Source: Hymenobacter metallicola
Lineage (GTDB): Bacteria > Bacteroidota > Bacteroidia > Cytophagales > Hymenobacteraceae
Assembly: GCF_004745645.1 (NCBI RefSeq)
Contig: NZ_SRMB01000003.1
Location: forward strand, 558,001-622,000
Direction of reading: 5' to 3'
Length of the DNA: 64,000 bases
Below the pieces are notes generated by a model. It had not been told where the DNA came from. It did not search any database and worked only from the letters and a program-made list of their open reading frames with translations. Each line of letters opens with the position of its first letter. Position 1 is the first letter of the stretch. A program made the translations under genes and the position numbers. This document shows positions 42,883 to 50,448 of the stretch, piece by piece.

Positions 42883-43059
42883 CTTCTTCGGGCTGTTTAG
42901 CAGGCCTCCCGTTTGCCACTGGCCAGCAGATAAAGGTGCAGGCCACCCGCAACGGGTGGAACCAGCCCTGCCAGTAGGCTGGGCAGCCACGGAAACTCAG
43001 CACGTAGTCTTGGCTGGCGACCCTAACAAAGAAAATCAGCTAGTAACTCTGACGGGCTT
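42883..43059. other. Intergenic DNA between oriC and the SbsA-Ig gene terminator
   Basis: About 180 bases without gene-like frames; only the tail of the DnaA-box region and ordinary GC-rich sequence are seen. Confidence 0.4.
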
Positions 43060-43110
43060 AAACGCCAGCTGGCCCCGAACACGCAGGGTGTTCGGGGCCA
43101 GTTGGCGTTT
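43060..43110 (-). terminator. Terminator of the SbsA-Ig lipoprotein gene
   Basis: A 23-bp stem (AAACGCCAGCTGGCCCCGAA...) with one mismatch and a 5-base loop, 21 bases beyond the stop codon. Confidence 0.75.
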
Positions 43111-43130
43111 GACAGCAGAATGGTTTAGGG

Positions 43131-44765
43131 CTAGAAGGCTAGCTTAACGTCTTCCACTTCCCAGTTGGCGCGCACCTGAATCGGCTGAGGGGCCATGTAA
43201 ACTGGTTCGGGCGGGAGAATGAACTTGGGGTCACCGCCGCGCCAGACGCCGTTATTGTCCGCGTCGATCAGCACCCGCAGCCGGTAGCTGCCCGGGGCCA
43301 GATTATCGAAGCGGAAAGTGTTTTTGGGACTTTCCAACACGGCTGCTACCTGCCCGCTGCCATCGAGCAGCTGCAGCTGAAAGCGGGTATATTTGGTTTG
43401 CACAGTACCCGCTAGGCTACCCACCGGCGACTGGTCCGTGACGGCCAGCTTCAGGGGGCGCAGGCCCAGGCGCTGATCCGTAATACTGGTTACTGCCGTC
43501 GAATCCAGCAGAAGAGTAACCGACTTTTTGGCCTTGGTATTTAGATTCACCGTGAGCTGGGTCCGGTCGGGACTGAGCGTCGCTTCCTGGGGTACCCGAA
43601 TGGGCTTACGGCTGGTCGAGTCTTCCAGAAGCGTGCCAATGGGCTGCTTGGTAAAGGGCTTCAGCGGCTCCAGGAACTGAAACCGCACCTGCCCCTGCCG
43701 GTACACGTCGCGCGGATTGCCGGCTACGCTATACTGCGGCCCGCGCCGGGCCGTGGCCGGAGTGGTACCCGGGAATTTGACGTTGATGGTGTCGCGGCCC
43801 ACGTTGCCCACGCTGTCGGTAGCGGCCAGCACATAGCGGCCTTCCGCCACAGCCGGCGTGCGAAATAGACTGACGTTGCGCCCCTTTTCGCTGAGCAGTA
43901 AAGCCTCGTTGAGCGGCGCGTTGGGAGTGCCGGCCGGGGCACCCAGGGCTGATAAACTGGCCTGGGCCAGGCCCTCGTTAAATACGATTCGAAACTGAGT
44001 GGGGGTGCCTTGCTGGCTGGTAATAATGGGCCGGCGGGCATCGGGGCGTACCAGCACTAGGCGCAGGGAATCGAGGCCGGGGCGCACGGTTATCGGCTGG
44101 GGCAAGTAGCCGATCTGCTCCCCTTCCTCGTAGCGGCCACTGTTATTCTTATCGGCCAGGGCGAAGAGGCGGTAGCGGCCTACTTTCAGGCTTTGCAGCG
44201 AAAAGCCGCCCGACTTATCGGTCCGGTTCAGGTAGTAGGGCTTGCCCCGGCGGATGTTGAGCGTATCGGTTTCCGGGTATAGCATCACCGATACTTCGGC
44301 GGCCGGCGAACCGCTGAGCAGCTGGGTAACGGTGCCTTTCACCGAGCCCGAGTCGAGGCGGGCGCCGGTGCTGAAGGTAACGCTGACATTCTGGGCCGGC
44401 AGGTTCTCGGTAATGTCGGTGACGGCCTCGCGAAAGTTGAAAGTATAGGTTGTATTGGGCTGAAAGGGCTTTTCGAAAATCAGGGAAATGGCCGCCCGTT
44501 CTTCCTTGATTTTATACTTGTCGTCTTCGCCCAGCACCGGCGCCACAATCAGGTTTTTGGTGAGGTCCTTGAGCTGCACGCTTTCCGAAAACTCGAGGCG
44601 TACGGTTTGCTGCTGCACGTTGCGGGCCCCGTTTGCGGGCGAGGTGCTGACGAGCTTGGGCGGGGTGGTGTCGCGCGGGCCCCCCTGCGGCGAGCTGATG
44701 GAGGCGCACCCACTCAGAGCAGCGCCGGCGGAAAGCAGGAATAGCAGGTTAGCGCGAACGGACAT
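43131..44765 (-). CDS. SbsA Ig-like domain lipoprotein
   Basis: Start at 44765 (MSVRANLLFLLSAGAALSGC) gives a lipobox at Cys 20; the frame continues upstream to 44813 but without signal-peptide logic. The 544-residue protein has an Ig-like/Big_5 domain (PPKLVSTSPANGARNVQQQTVRLEFSESVQL), FEKPFQPNTTYTFNF, and carboxypeptidase-regulatory-like repeats (GSVKGTVTQLLSGSPAAEVSVMLY, RLFALADKNNSGRYEEGEQIG, RLRVLIDADNNGVWRGGDP). It is probably surface- or periplasm-attached and structural. It overlaps the preceding small gene by 17 bases and shares its operon. Exact function unknown. Confidence 0.85.
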   Translation of the reverse strand: MSVRANLLFLLSAGAALSGCASISSPQGGPRDTTPPKLVSTSPANGARNVQQQTVRLEFSESVQLKDLTKNLIVAPVLGEDDKYKIKEERAAISLIFEKPFQPNTTYTFNFREAVTDITENLPAQNVSVTFSTGARLDSGSVKGTVTQLLSGSPAAEVSVMLYPETDTLNIRRGKPYYLNRTDKSGGFSLQSLKVGRYRLFALADKNNSGRYEEGEQIGYLPQPITVRPGLDSLRLVLVRPDARRPIITSQQGTPTQFRIVFNEGLAQASLSALGAPAGTPNAPLNEALLLSEKGRNVSLFRTPAVAEGRYVLAATDSVGNVGRDTINVKFPGTTPATARRGPQYSVAGNPRDVYRQGQVRFQFLEPLKPFTKQPIGTLLEDSTSRKPIRVPQEATLSPDRTQLTVNLNTKAKKSVTLLLDSTAVTSITDQRLGLRPLKLAVTDQSPVGSLAGTVQTKYTRFQLQLLDGSGQVAAVLESPKNTFRFDNLAPGSYRLRVLIDADNNGVWRGGDPKFILPPEPVYMAPQPIQVRANWEVEDVKLAF

Positions 44766-45060
44766 TATACAGCAAAAGCGTGATGACAGTAAGTAAAGCA
44801 ATGGCCGCAACAATGCGGATACTGGTTTTGCGCGTGGGCTTGTCGTCTTCTGCCGCCGGCAACACTGGCGTGGCAGTAGCCACCACCGAGTCGGGCTGCA
44901 GGGCTTTGCGGCTGGTATCGGGCTGAAAACCCGGCCGGAGCGGCGTCGTAACAGAAGCCGTTGACGATAAGATGCTTGGCCCCTCCCCTGCCCTACCGGC
45001 GTTGGCCCCGTTCAGGCAGAACAGGCTCCCAACCACCAGCAGAAGCAGCGTAGCGCGCAT
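44749..45060 (-). CDS. Small anchored protein of unknown function
   Basis: A 103-residue protein with an N-terminal signal peptide (MRATLLLLVVGSLFCLNGANA), a Thr/Pro/Ser-rich low-complexity middle, and a C-terminal membrane helix (IRIVAAIALLTVITLLLYN) with a basic end. It overlaps the SbsA-Ig gene and follows the methyltransferase by 3 bases, so it is in one operon with them. I do not recognise the family; it may be surface-exposed. Confidence rests on operon position and clean segment structure. Confidence 0.65.
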   Translation of the reverse strand: MRATLLLLVVGSLFCLNGANAGRAGEGPSILSSTASVTTPLRPGFQPDTSRKALQPDSVVATATPVLPAAEDDKPTRKTSIRIVAAIALLTVITLLLYNVRSR

Positions 45061-45063
45061 GGC

Positions 45064-45957
45064 TCAGCGTTTGTGGGCCACGTAGATAACGCTCGAGTAC
45101 AAGCCTTCGTGTTCCTCGGCGTACTTATTGGACTTGTAGCCGGCCTTGAGCACATTCATCAGCCCGCCGCCCCGCTCTGCCCGGTGCTTCTCGCTGAGCA
45201 TGCTTACGTAGTAGGCATCCAGGGGCATGGGCAAGGTTTCAGGCACCGTGAGCTTATGCTTTTTAAGCAGCAGCTTCATGGTTTTGGGACTGAAATGGTA
45301 CAGGTGCCGGGGCACGTCGTAGGCAGCCCAGTCCTGGCGGTAGTGCTGGGCGTCGAGGCTGTCGACGTTGGGAACGGCAATGATGAGTACGCCGTCGGGC
45401 TTGAGCAGGCGCACCAGCTGCTGCAGGGTTTCGTTCAGGTTGTGGACGTGTTCGAGCACGTGCCACAGGGTAATGGCGTCGAACGTGCCCGACTCAAACG
45501 TGACCAGGTTTTCGTTGCCGATGGGCTGCCCTACCCGCTCGGAGGCTTCCTGCTGGGCCCGGGCATTAGGTTCTACGCCTACTACCTGCCAGCCACCGGC
45601 GCGGGCCGTGGCCAGAAAGTGGCCCGTGCCACAGCCGTAATCCAGCAGCTTGCCCTTGCGTGGGGCCAGCTTGTTGACCAAAGCCACTTTGCGGCGCATC
45701 GTGAAAAAGCGCGCCACTTTATAGGCCTGGTTGATAACCCCGGTCGCCGTGCTGTTGTGCGAAACGTAGTCGTCCGACTCGTAGTAGCGCCCGATGGCCT
45801 CGATGCCGGGCCGTGGGTTGGTAAACTGGAAGGTGCAGTGCTGGCACTGCACGATGGCAAAGCTTTCCTTGCTCACCGACTTATCCTCGACTACCAGCTT
45901 GTTGCGAAACTCGGTTTTGCCGCAAACCGGGCAGGATTCTAATCGTTCGTAGGACAC
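45064..45957 (-). CDS. Class I SAM-dependent methyltransferase with zinc-binding N terminus
   Basis: A 297-residue protein. Two CxxC pairs (CPVCGK at 9-14, CQHCTF at about 38-43) form a zinc ribbon-like region. The Rossmann SAM motif LLDYGCGTGHFLAT follows at about 104-116, then VVGVEPN, ITLWHVLEHVHN and VLIIAVPNVDS. This is the Methyltransf_11/23 type with a methyltransf_FA-like zinc ribbon, used for varied small molecules and lipids or sugars. Substrate unknown. It leads the operon with the two genes that follow. Confidence 0.9.
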   Translation of the reverse strand: MSYERLESCPVCGKTEFRNKLVVEDKSVSKESFAIVQCQHCTFQFTNPRPGIEAIGRYYESDDYVSHNSTATGVINQAYKVARFFTMRRKVALVNKLAPRKGKLLDYGCGTGHFLATARAGGWQVVGVEPNARAQQEASERVGQPIGNENLVTFESGTFDAITLWHVLEHVHNLNETLQQLVRLLKPDGVLIIAVPNVDSLDAQHYRQDWAAYDVPRHLYHFSPKTMKLLLKKHKLTVPETLPMPLDAYYVSMLSEKHRAERGGGLMNVLKAGYKSNKYAEEHEGLYSSVIYVAHKR

Positions 45958-45977
45958 AGGTTCAGACTATAAGCGAA

Positions 45978-46001
45978 GCAGCCTGACTTGGAGCAGGCTG
46001 C
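45978..46001. terminator. Hairpin between the 46043 and 45064 genes
   Basis: GCAGCCTG / CAGGCTGC with an 8-base loop, in the 85-base gap upstream of the methyltransferase gene. No T run; may be a terminator for the 46043-46453 gene. Confidence 0.4.
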
Positions 46002-46042
46002 CATTTGTGTTGTACTAGCAAAAATAGGCTTTTGAAGCAACA

Positions 46043-46453
46043 CTAAGGCAGCCGCCTAGATTCATGCAAACGGTCAAGGCTGTCAGCCTCTATCCGCTCC
46101 CGGGCTTCCATACGCGCGGCTTCTGCCGGGCCTGGGTCGCCCATGAAACCCATTAGAATGAACATAGTGGCACTCCAGAAGAAAAGCCCTAAGCCCAGGC
46201 CCGGCAGCGCTACCAAAAGCCATTTCAGAGCCTGCCCCGGCCGCTTGCGCCACAGACACAGCAGCAACAGCAAAAAACCGATAGCAAAGCTGGTTAACAG
46301 GACGAGGATGGCCGCGTACCAGCTTTGCTGAAGCGCGTCTGGATGCCGAAGGAGAAAATCGAACCGTTTCGGCAACAGCACCGCCAGCAAGTACACAATG
46401 CATACAAAGCTGGCTAGCAATTGTAGCAGTATGAAGTAGCGTTTGCGCAGCAC
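46043..46453 (-). CDS. Four-helix membrane protein of unknown function
   Basis: A 136-residue protein with four hydrophobic segments (LLQLLASFVCIVYLLAVLL, SWYAAILVLLTSFAIGFLLLLLCL, ALKWLLVALPGLGLGLFF and SATMFILMGF) and a charged C-terminal tail. It lies 15 bases after mnmG and is probably co-transcribed. The family is not recognised; related small four-helix proteins occur in Bacteroidota. A spurious frame is less likely because segment structure and initiation are normal. Confidence 0.65.
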   Translation of the reverse strand: MLRKRYFILLQLLASFVCIVYLLAVLLPKRFDFLLRHPDALQQSWYAAILVLLTSFAIGFLLLLLCLWRKRPGQALKWLLVALPGLGLGLFFWSATMFILMGFMGDPGPAEAARMEARERIEADSLDRLHESRRLP

Positions 46454-46468
46454 GAGGCCTACGCTGCC

Positions 46469-48337
46469 CTAGCGGCCCAAATACACCATCAGCACCGACA
46501 CGTCGGCCGGCGACACGCCGCTGATGCGGGCGGCCTGCCCCAGGGTTTCGGGCTGCACCTTGAGCAGCTTTTCCCGAGCCTCGTGCGAGAGGGCCGGCAT
46601 CTGCTTATAATCGAGGCGGCCCTGAATCACGAAGTTTTCCAGCTCGGCCACGCGGGCGGCCTGCTGGTTTTCCTTCTCGATGTAGGACTCGTACTTGATG
46701 GCAATAATGGCCTGCTCCAGGCTGTCGGGCTGGTACTGGCCCAGGGCCAGCGTGAGGGCCGGCAGGGTGCGCGTGAGGTGCTCCAGCTCCAGGTTGGGCC
46801 GGCGCAGCAGGTTGACGGCGCGGGTTTTCTCGTGAATCGTGGCCGAGCTCAGCTCCTCCAGCAAACCGTTGATTTCGGTGGGCTCGATGCTGAAGTTTTT
46901 CAGCAGCTTCACCACTTCAGCGGTTTCCTGCTGCTTGCGCTGCACCCGCTCCATCCGCTCATCCGAAGCCAGCCCCAGGGCGTGGCCCAGGGGCGTGAGG
47001 CGCAGGTCGGCATTGTCCTGGCGCAGTAGAATGCGGTATTCGGCACGGCTGGTGAACATGCGGTAGGGCTCGTCGGTGCCTTTGTTCACCAGGTCGTCGA
47101 TGAGCACGCCGATGTAGGCCTCGCTCCGTTTCAGGATGAAAGGCTCCTTGCCGTGCACCCGGTTGTGGGCGTTGATACCGGCCATCAGGCCCTGGCAGGC
47201 GGCTTCCTCGTAGCCCGTGGTGCCGTTGATCTGGCCGGCGAAGTACAGGTTCTTTACCCGCTTGGTTTCCAGGGTCAGGTTAAGCTGGGTCGGCGGGAAG
47301 AAGTCGTACTCGATGGCGTAGCCGGGGCGGAACATCTTGGCATTCTCGAAGCCGGCAATCTTGCGCAGGGCCCGGTACTGCACGTCTTCGGGCAGGGAGC
47401 TGCTAAAGCCGTTGATGTACATTTCCACGGTGCTGCTACCCTCGGGCTCCACGAAGATCTGGTGGCGGTCCTTGTCGGCGAAGCGGTTGATTTTGTCCTC
47501 CACGCTCGGGCAGTAGCGCGGCCCCAGACCCTTGATGCGGCCCTGGAACATCGGCGACTTCTCGAACCCTTCGCGCAGGATGTCGTGCACCTCCTGGTTG
47601 GTGTAGGTGATGTAGCACGGGCGCTGCTTGACCAGGGCGGGTGTGTCGAGGTAGCTGAACTTGCTGGGCACGTCGTCGCCGGCCTGTTCTTCCATTTTGG
47701 AGTAGTCCAGGCTGCGGCCGTCCACGCGGGGCGGGGTGCCGGTTTTCATGCGGCCCGTCTCGAAGCCTAGCTCCTGGAGCTGCTCGGTGATGCCCGTGCT
47801 TTTCTTCTCGGCAGCGCGGCCCCCGCCGAAGTTTTTCTCCCCGATGTGAATTAACCCGTTCAGGAAGGTGCCGTTGGTAAGCACCACGGCCTTGCCCCGG
47901 AACTCGATGCCGAGCTGGGTTTTGACGCCCACCACGGTGTCGTTTTCCACCACGATGCCCGTCACCGATTCCTGCCAGAAGTCCACGTTCGGGGTTTGCT
48001 CCAGCGTGTTGCGCCACTCTTCGGCAAAGCGCATCCGGTCTGACTGCGCCCGGGGGCTCCACATGGCGGGGCCTTTCGAGCGGTTCAGCATCCGGAACTG
48101 AATCATGGTCTTGTCGGTGATGATGCCGCTTTGGCCACCCAGGGCGTCCACTTCGCGCACGATCTGGCCCTTGGCCACCCCACCCATGGCCGGATTGCAC
48201 GACATCTGGGCAATGGTGTTCATGTTCATCGTAACCAGCAGGACTTTAGAGCCCAGGTTGGCCGCAGCCGCAGCCGCTTCGCACCCGGCGTGGCCGGCAC
48301 CTACTACAATAACATCGTATTCTTCCTGCTGAAACAT
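46469..48337 (-). CDS. mnmG: tRNA uridine carboxymethylaminomethyl modification enzyme MnmG
   Basis: A 622-residue FAD enzyme that with MnmE installs cmnm5 on U34 of certain tRNAs. The FAD-binding GAGHAGCEAA lies at 13-22, and PAMGGVAKGQIVREVDALGG, FRMLNRSKGPAMWSPRAQ and TGYEEAACQGLMAG are all MnmG hallmarks. Length matches the family (about 620-630). GidA was historically named for its origin-linked position, and here it lies 4 kb from the candidate oriC. MnmE is not in the window. Confidence 0.96.
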   Translation of the reverse strand: MFQQEEYDVIVVGAGHAGCEAAAAAANLGSKVLLVTMNMNTIAQMSCNPAMGGVAKGQIVREVDALGGQSGIITDKTMIQFRMLNRSKGPAMWSPRAQSDRMRFAEEWRNTLEQTPNVDFWQESVTGIVVENDTVVGVKTQLGIEFRGKAVVLTNGTFLNGLIHIGEKNFGGGRAAEKKSTGITEQLQELGFETGRMKTGTPPRVDGRSLDYSKMEEQAGDDVPSKFSYLDTPALVKQRPCYITYTNQEVHDILREGFEKSPMFQGRIKGLGPRYCPSVEDKINRFADKDRHQIFVEPEGSSTVEMYINGFSSSLPEDVQYRALRKIAGFENAKMFRPGYAIEYDFFPPTQLNLTLETKRVKNLYFAGQINGTTGYEEAACQGLMAGINAHNRVHGKEPFILKRSEAYIGVLIDDLVNKGTDEPYRMFTSRAEYRILLRQDNADLRLTPLGHALGLASDERMERVQRKQQETAEVVKLLKNFSIEPTEINGLLEELSSATIHEKTRAVNLLRRPNLELEHLTRTLPALTLALGQYQPDSLEQAIIAIKYESYIEKENQQAARVAELENFVIQGRLDYKQMPALSHEAREKLLKVQPETLGQAARISGVSPADVSVLMVYLGR

Positions 48338-48419
48338 GGCAGTGGGGGTTGAAAGCTAAGGACTGTTCGGATGAACAGCGCTGATGGCCATTTTGTGCCG
48401 TTGGGATAAAAACTGAAAA

Positions 48420-48454
48420 AACCGCCTCCGTTTCCAGCGAAACAGCCTGCGGTT
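48420..48454 (-). terminator. Hairpin in the mnmG upstream region
   Basis: AACCGC / GCGGTT outer stem, GTTTC / GAAAC inner stem, with a T run on the minus strand. It follows the Ate1-like gene by ~95 bases and could be its terminator or a leader structure of mnmG. Confidence 0.55.
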
Positions 48455-48507
48455 CTTTAGCTCTTGGCGGAGCGGAGTGGCCTAACGCAACGTGCTCAGA
48501 ACGTGCG

Positions 48508-48515
48508 CAAAGATA
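48508..48515 (-). promoter_or_regulatory. -7 box upstream of mnmG
   Basis: On the minus strand TATCTTTG matches TAnnTTTG exactly, about 170 bases before mnmG. No -33 TTG at the right spacing. If real, the 48420-48454 hairpin would lie in the leader. Confidence 0.35.
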
Positions 48516-48548
48516 GGCAGGAATCCTGTTTTTTGCGCAGGTGTTGAT

Positions 48549-49277
48549 TTAGTCCTGCTCGTCGGCCGTCAGGTCTTCGTCCTGCCAGGCCGCCAGCAGC
48601 TCAGCAGATTGCCGCGCTACTACTTCCCACGAAAAAGGCATCCAGCAACTATTCAGGGCATCAAATACTTCGGTGGCCTCCCGGCAGGCAAACAGCTTGT
48701 AGTCGAACTTGGGGTAGTTGTGGACCAGGTAGCCGGGGTAGTAATAGTCGTGGTGCTGGCGCTGGGCGTATTCCATTTTAAGCAGCATCAGGTACTTGCC
48801 CAGGCTGTACTTGCGGTAGTCGGGGTGGTAGAAGTTCATGATGCCGGCTAAGCTGCGGGCCCCGCTGTCGAAAATACCGGCGGCAATGAGGCGGCCATCG
48901 TCGCGCACTTCCAGCACGCCCGTGCTAAACACATTGTGGTCGGAGCCGGCCAGGATGAACGACTCCACGGTGGGCGGAGCATCGAAGGTAATGGAGCCGC
49001 GGTAGGCCGCGTAGAGTTCTTCCAGTTCCTGGGTTAGCCGAAACTCCCGTAGCGTCACGGAGAACCGCTCGTTGAGGCGCAGCAGCCGGCGCTGCTCGGG
49101 GCCGTAGCGCACGTTGGCCAGCACCAAGCGCAGCCAATGCACGCTGTATAATTCTCCTTCGATAGGCAGAATGCGGCAGGTGAATAAGTCCTGGTGCATT
49201 CGGTAATATCCTTGGCTCAGGTAATAATCCAGGGCGTAGCCAGGAATGATAAGATTGGGCGAGGAATTGGCAGACAT
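48549..49277 (-). CDS. Arginyl-tRNA-protein transferase-like (Ate1 C-terminal) protein
   Basis: A 242-residue protein with the ATE C-terminal (acyltransferase) pattern: GVLEVRDDGRLIAAGIFDSG, NFYHPDYRKYSLGKYLMLLKMEYAQ, and YYYPGYLVHNYPKFDYK. N-terminal Ate1/Bpt family domain signals are reduced: a YALDYYLSQGYYRMHQ start replaces the usual Cys-rich ATE_N. Ate-like proteins add Arg or Leu to N-terminal Asp/Glu residues and target them to ClpS-ClpAP. Substrate and donor are unknown. It is a single gene with terminators on both sides. Confidence 0.85.
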   Translation of the reverse strand: MSANSSPNLIIPGYALDYYLSQGYYRMHQDLFTCRILPIEGELYSVHWLRLVLANVRYGPEQRRLLRLNERFSVTLREFRLTQELEELYAAYRGSITFDAPPTVESFILAGSDHNVFSTGVLEVRDDGRLIAAGIFDSGARSLAGIMNFYHPDYRKYSLGKYLMLLKMEYAQRQHHDYYYPGYLVHNYPKFDYKLFACREATEVFDALNSCWMPFSWEVVARQSAELLAAWQDEDLTADEQD

Positions 49278-49399
49278 GAAACAGTAAGCTAAGGCAGAAC
49301 GGCAGCGGCGGAGCGAGCCTGGCTAAGAGCACCCTACAACCGGAACAAAGACTTGGTAAAACGTCCCTGGTGGGTTCCGGGCACCTGTCAAGAAACAAA

Positions 49400-49425
49400 A
49401 AACGCCCGCAGTGGTGCGGGCGTTT
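49400..49425 (-). terminator. Terminator of the ybeY operon
   Basis: AAACGCCCGCA / TGCGGGCGTTT with a 4-base loop and TTTTTGTTTC after it on the minus strand, 36 bases past the ybeY stop. Confidence 0.8.
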
Positions 49426-49460
49426 CGAGAAAATAACGTGAGAAGCAGGTAGCCGGAGCT

Positions 49461-49952
49461 TTAGAACGTGCGCAGCGAAAGGCAGTAGTCCTCTTTTTTG
49501 CGCATGGCCGTCTGGCTCAGCAGGTCTTTATCGGCGTAGCCCAGCAGGTGGAGCACCCCGTGAATCATCACGCGGTGTAGCTCGTCGTGGAAGGTGACGC
49601 CCAGACTTTGGGCATTTTCCCGCACCCGGTCGACGCTGATGAAAATGTCGCCCTCAATGATATCCGCATCGTCGGCGTTATCAAAGGTAATAACGTCGGT
49701 GTACGTGTCGTGGTCGAGGTACTCGACGTTGACGCGGTGCAGATACTCGTCGGAACAGAAAATATAGGTCAGCTGCACGATTTTGTGTTCGTGCACCTGG
49801 GCAATTTTCTCAATCCACGAAGTCAGGGCCTCGGCTTCAGCCAGTTCAAAGTCGACATCTTCGACCAGGAACTCGATGCCGTGCGACTCGTGCGACTCTT
49901 CCGGCAAGCCGGCGTTCATTTCACTTTCCGTTCCGGGAGGGTGCTGATTCAT
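49461..49952 (-). CDS. ybeY: Endoribonuclease YbeY
   Basis: A 163-residue single-strand-specific metallo-endoribonuclease needed for rRNA 3' maturation. The UPF0054 zinc motif HxxxHxxxxxH is seen as HRVMIHGVLHLLGYAD (about 123-138) with a preceding GDIFISVDRVREN. The ~35-residue N-terminal extension is variable; the ATG at 49952 overlaps the preceding stop by four bases (ATGA), pointing to translational coupling with the RsbW-like gene. It ends at a strong terminator. Confidence 0.94.
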   Translation of the reverse strand: MNQHPPGTESEMNAGLPEESHESHGIEFLVEDVDFELAEAEALTSWIEKIAQVHEHKIVQLTYIFCSDEYLHRVNVEYLDHDTYTDVITFDNADDADIIEGDIFISVDRVRENAQSLGVTFHDELHRVMIHGVLHLLGYADKDLLSQTAMRKKEDYCLSLRTF

Positions 49953-50407
49953 GCCGCGTTTTCGCTGGAAACGGTGTCGGTTGCGGAAGATTCGTCGGTT
50001 TCGGCCGGCGAGAGCATAAAGGTGAGCTGCACGTTGCGGCCATCCTTGGTGAACTCTACTTCATCGGCCAAGTGGCGAATGAGGAAGATGCCGCGGCCGC
50101 CGGGGTTTTCCAGGTTTTCGGGCGCCGTGGGGTCGAGCAGGTCGGTATAATCAAAACCTTCCCCTTCGTCTTCCACTTCAAACTTCACCCGATCCTTATC
50201 AACATAGAGCGACAGGTAGACGTTGCGGTCCTTGTCGAACTTGTTGCCGTGGCGGATAGCATTGTTCACGGCCTCCGTCACGGCGACCATGATGTTGCCA
50301 TAGATATCATCCTCGATGTGAAACGTATCCTTGGAGTTGTCGATAAAGCTTTCTACGACACGGATATTCTCAACGAGCGAAGGAATCTGAATTTTAACCT
50401 GTTTCAT
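49949..50407 (-). CDS. RsbW-like ATP-binding protein (HATPase_c_2)
   Basis: A 152-residue member of the GHKL fold, as in anti-sigma kinases RsbW/SpoIIAB. N-box EAVNNAIRHGNKFD (about 45-58), G1 box DEGEGFDYTDL (about 81), and G2 box GGRGIFLIRHLADE are visible. These bind ATP to phosphorylate an anti-anti-sigma (STAS) partner, or serve in partner-switching. No sigma or STAS gene is next to it, though a possible STAS-like protein (59469-59876) is present 9 kb away. ybeY is coupled downstream. Confidence 0.9.
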   Translation of the reverse strand: MKQVKIQIPSLVENIRVVESFIDNSKDTFHIEDDIYGNIMVAVTEAVNNAIRHGNKFDKDRNVYLSLYVDKDRVKFEVEDEGEGFDYTDLLDPTAPENLENPGGRGIFLIRHLADEVEFTKDGRNVQLTFMLSPAETDESSATDTVSSENAA

Positions 50408-50448
50408 AGGTATGTAAAGGGGAGCAGGGCGGTAAAATTAGCGGAACA

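Noticed and set aside
42640..42990. 116-codon minus-strand frame inside the oriC region
   Set aside because: It crosses the DnaA boxes, has no family motif and no plausible start context.
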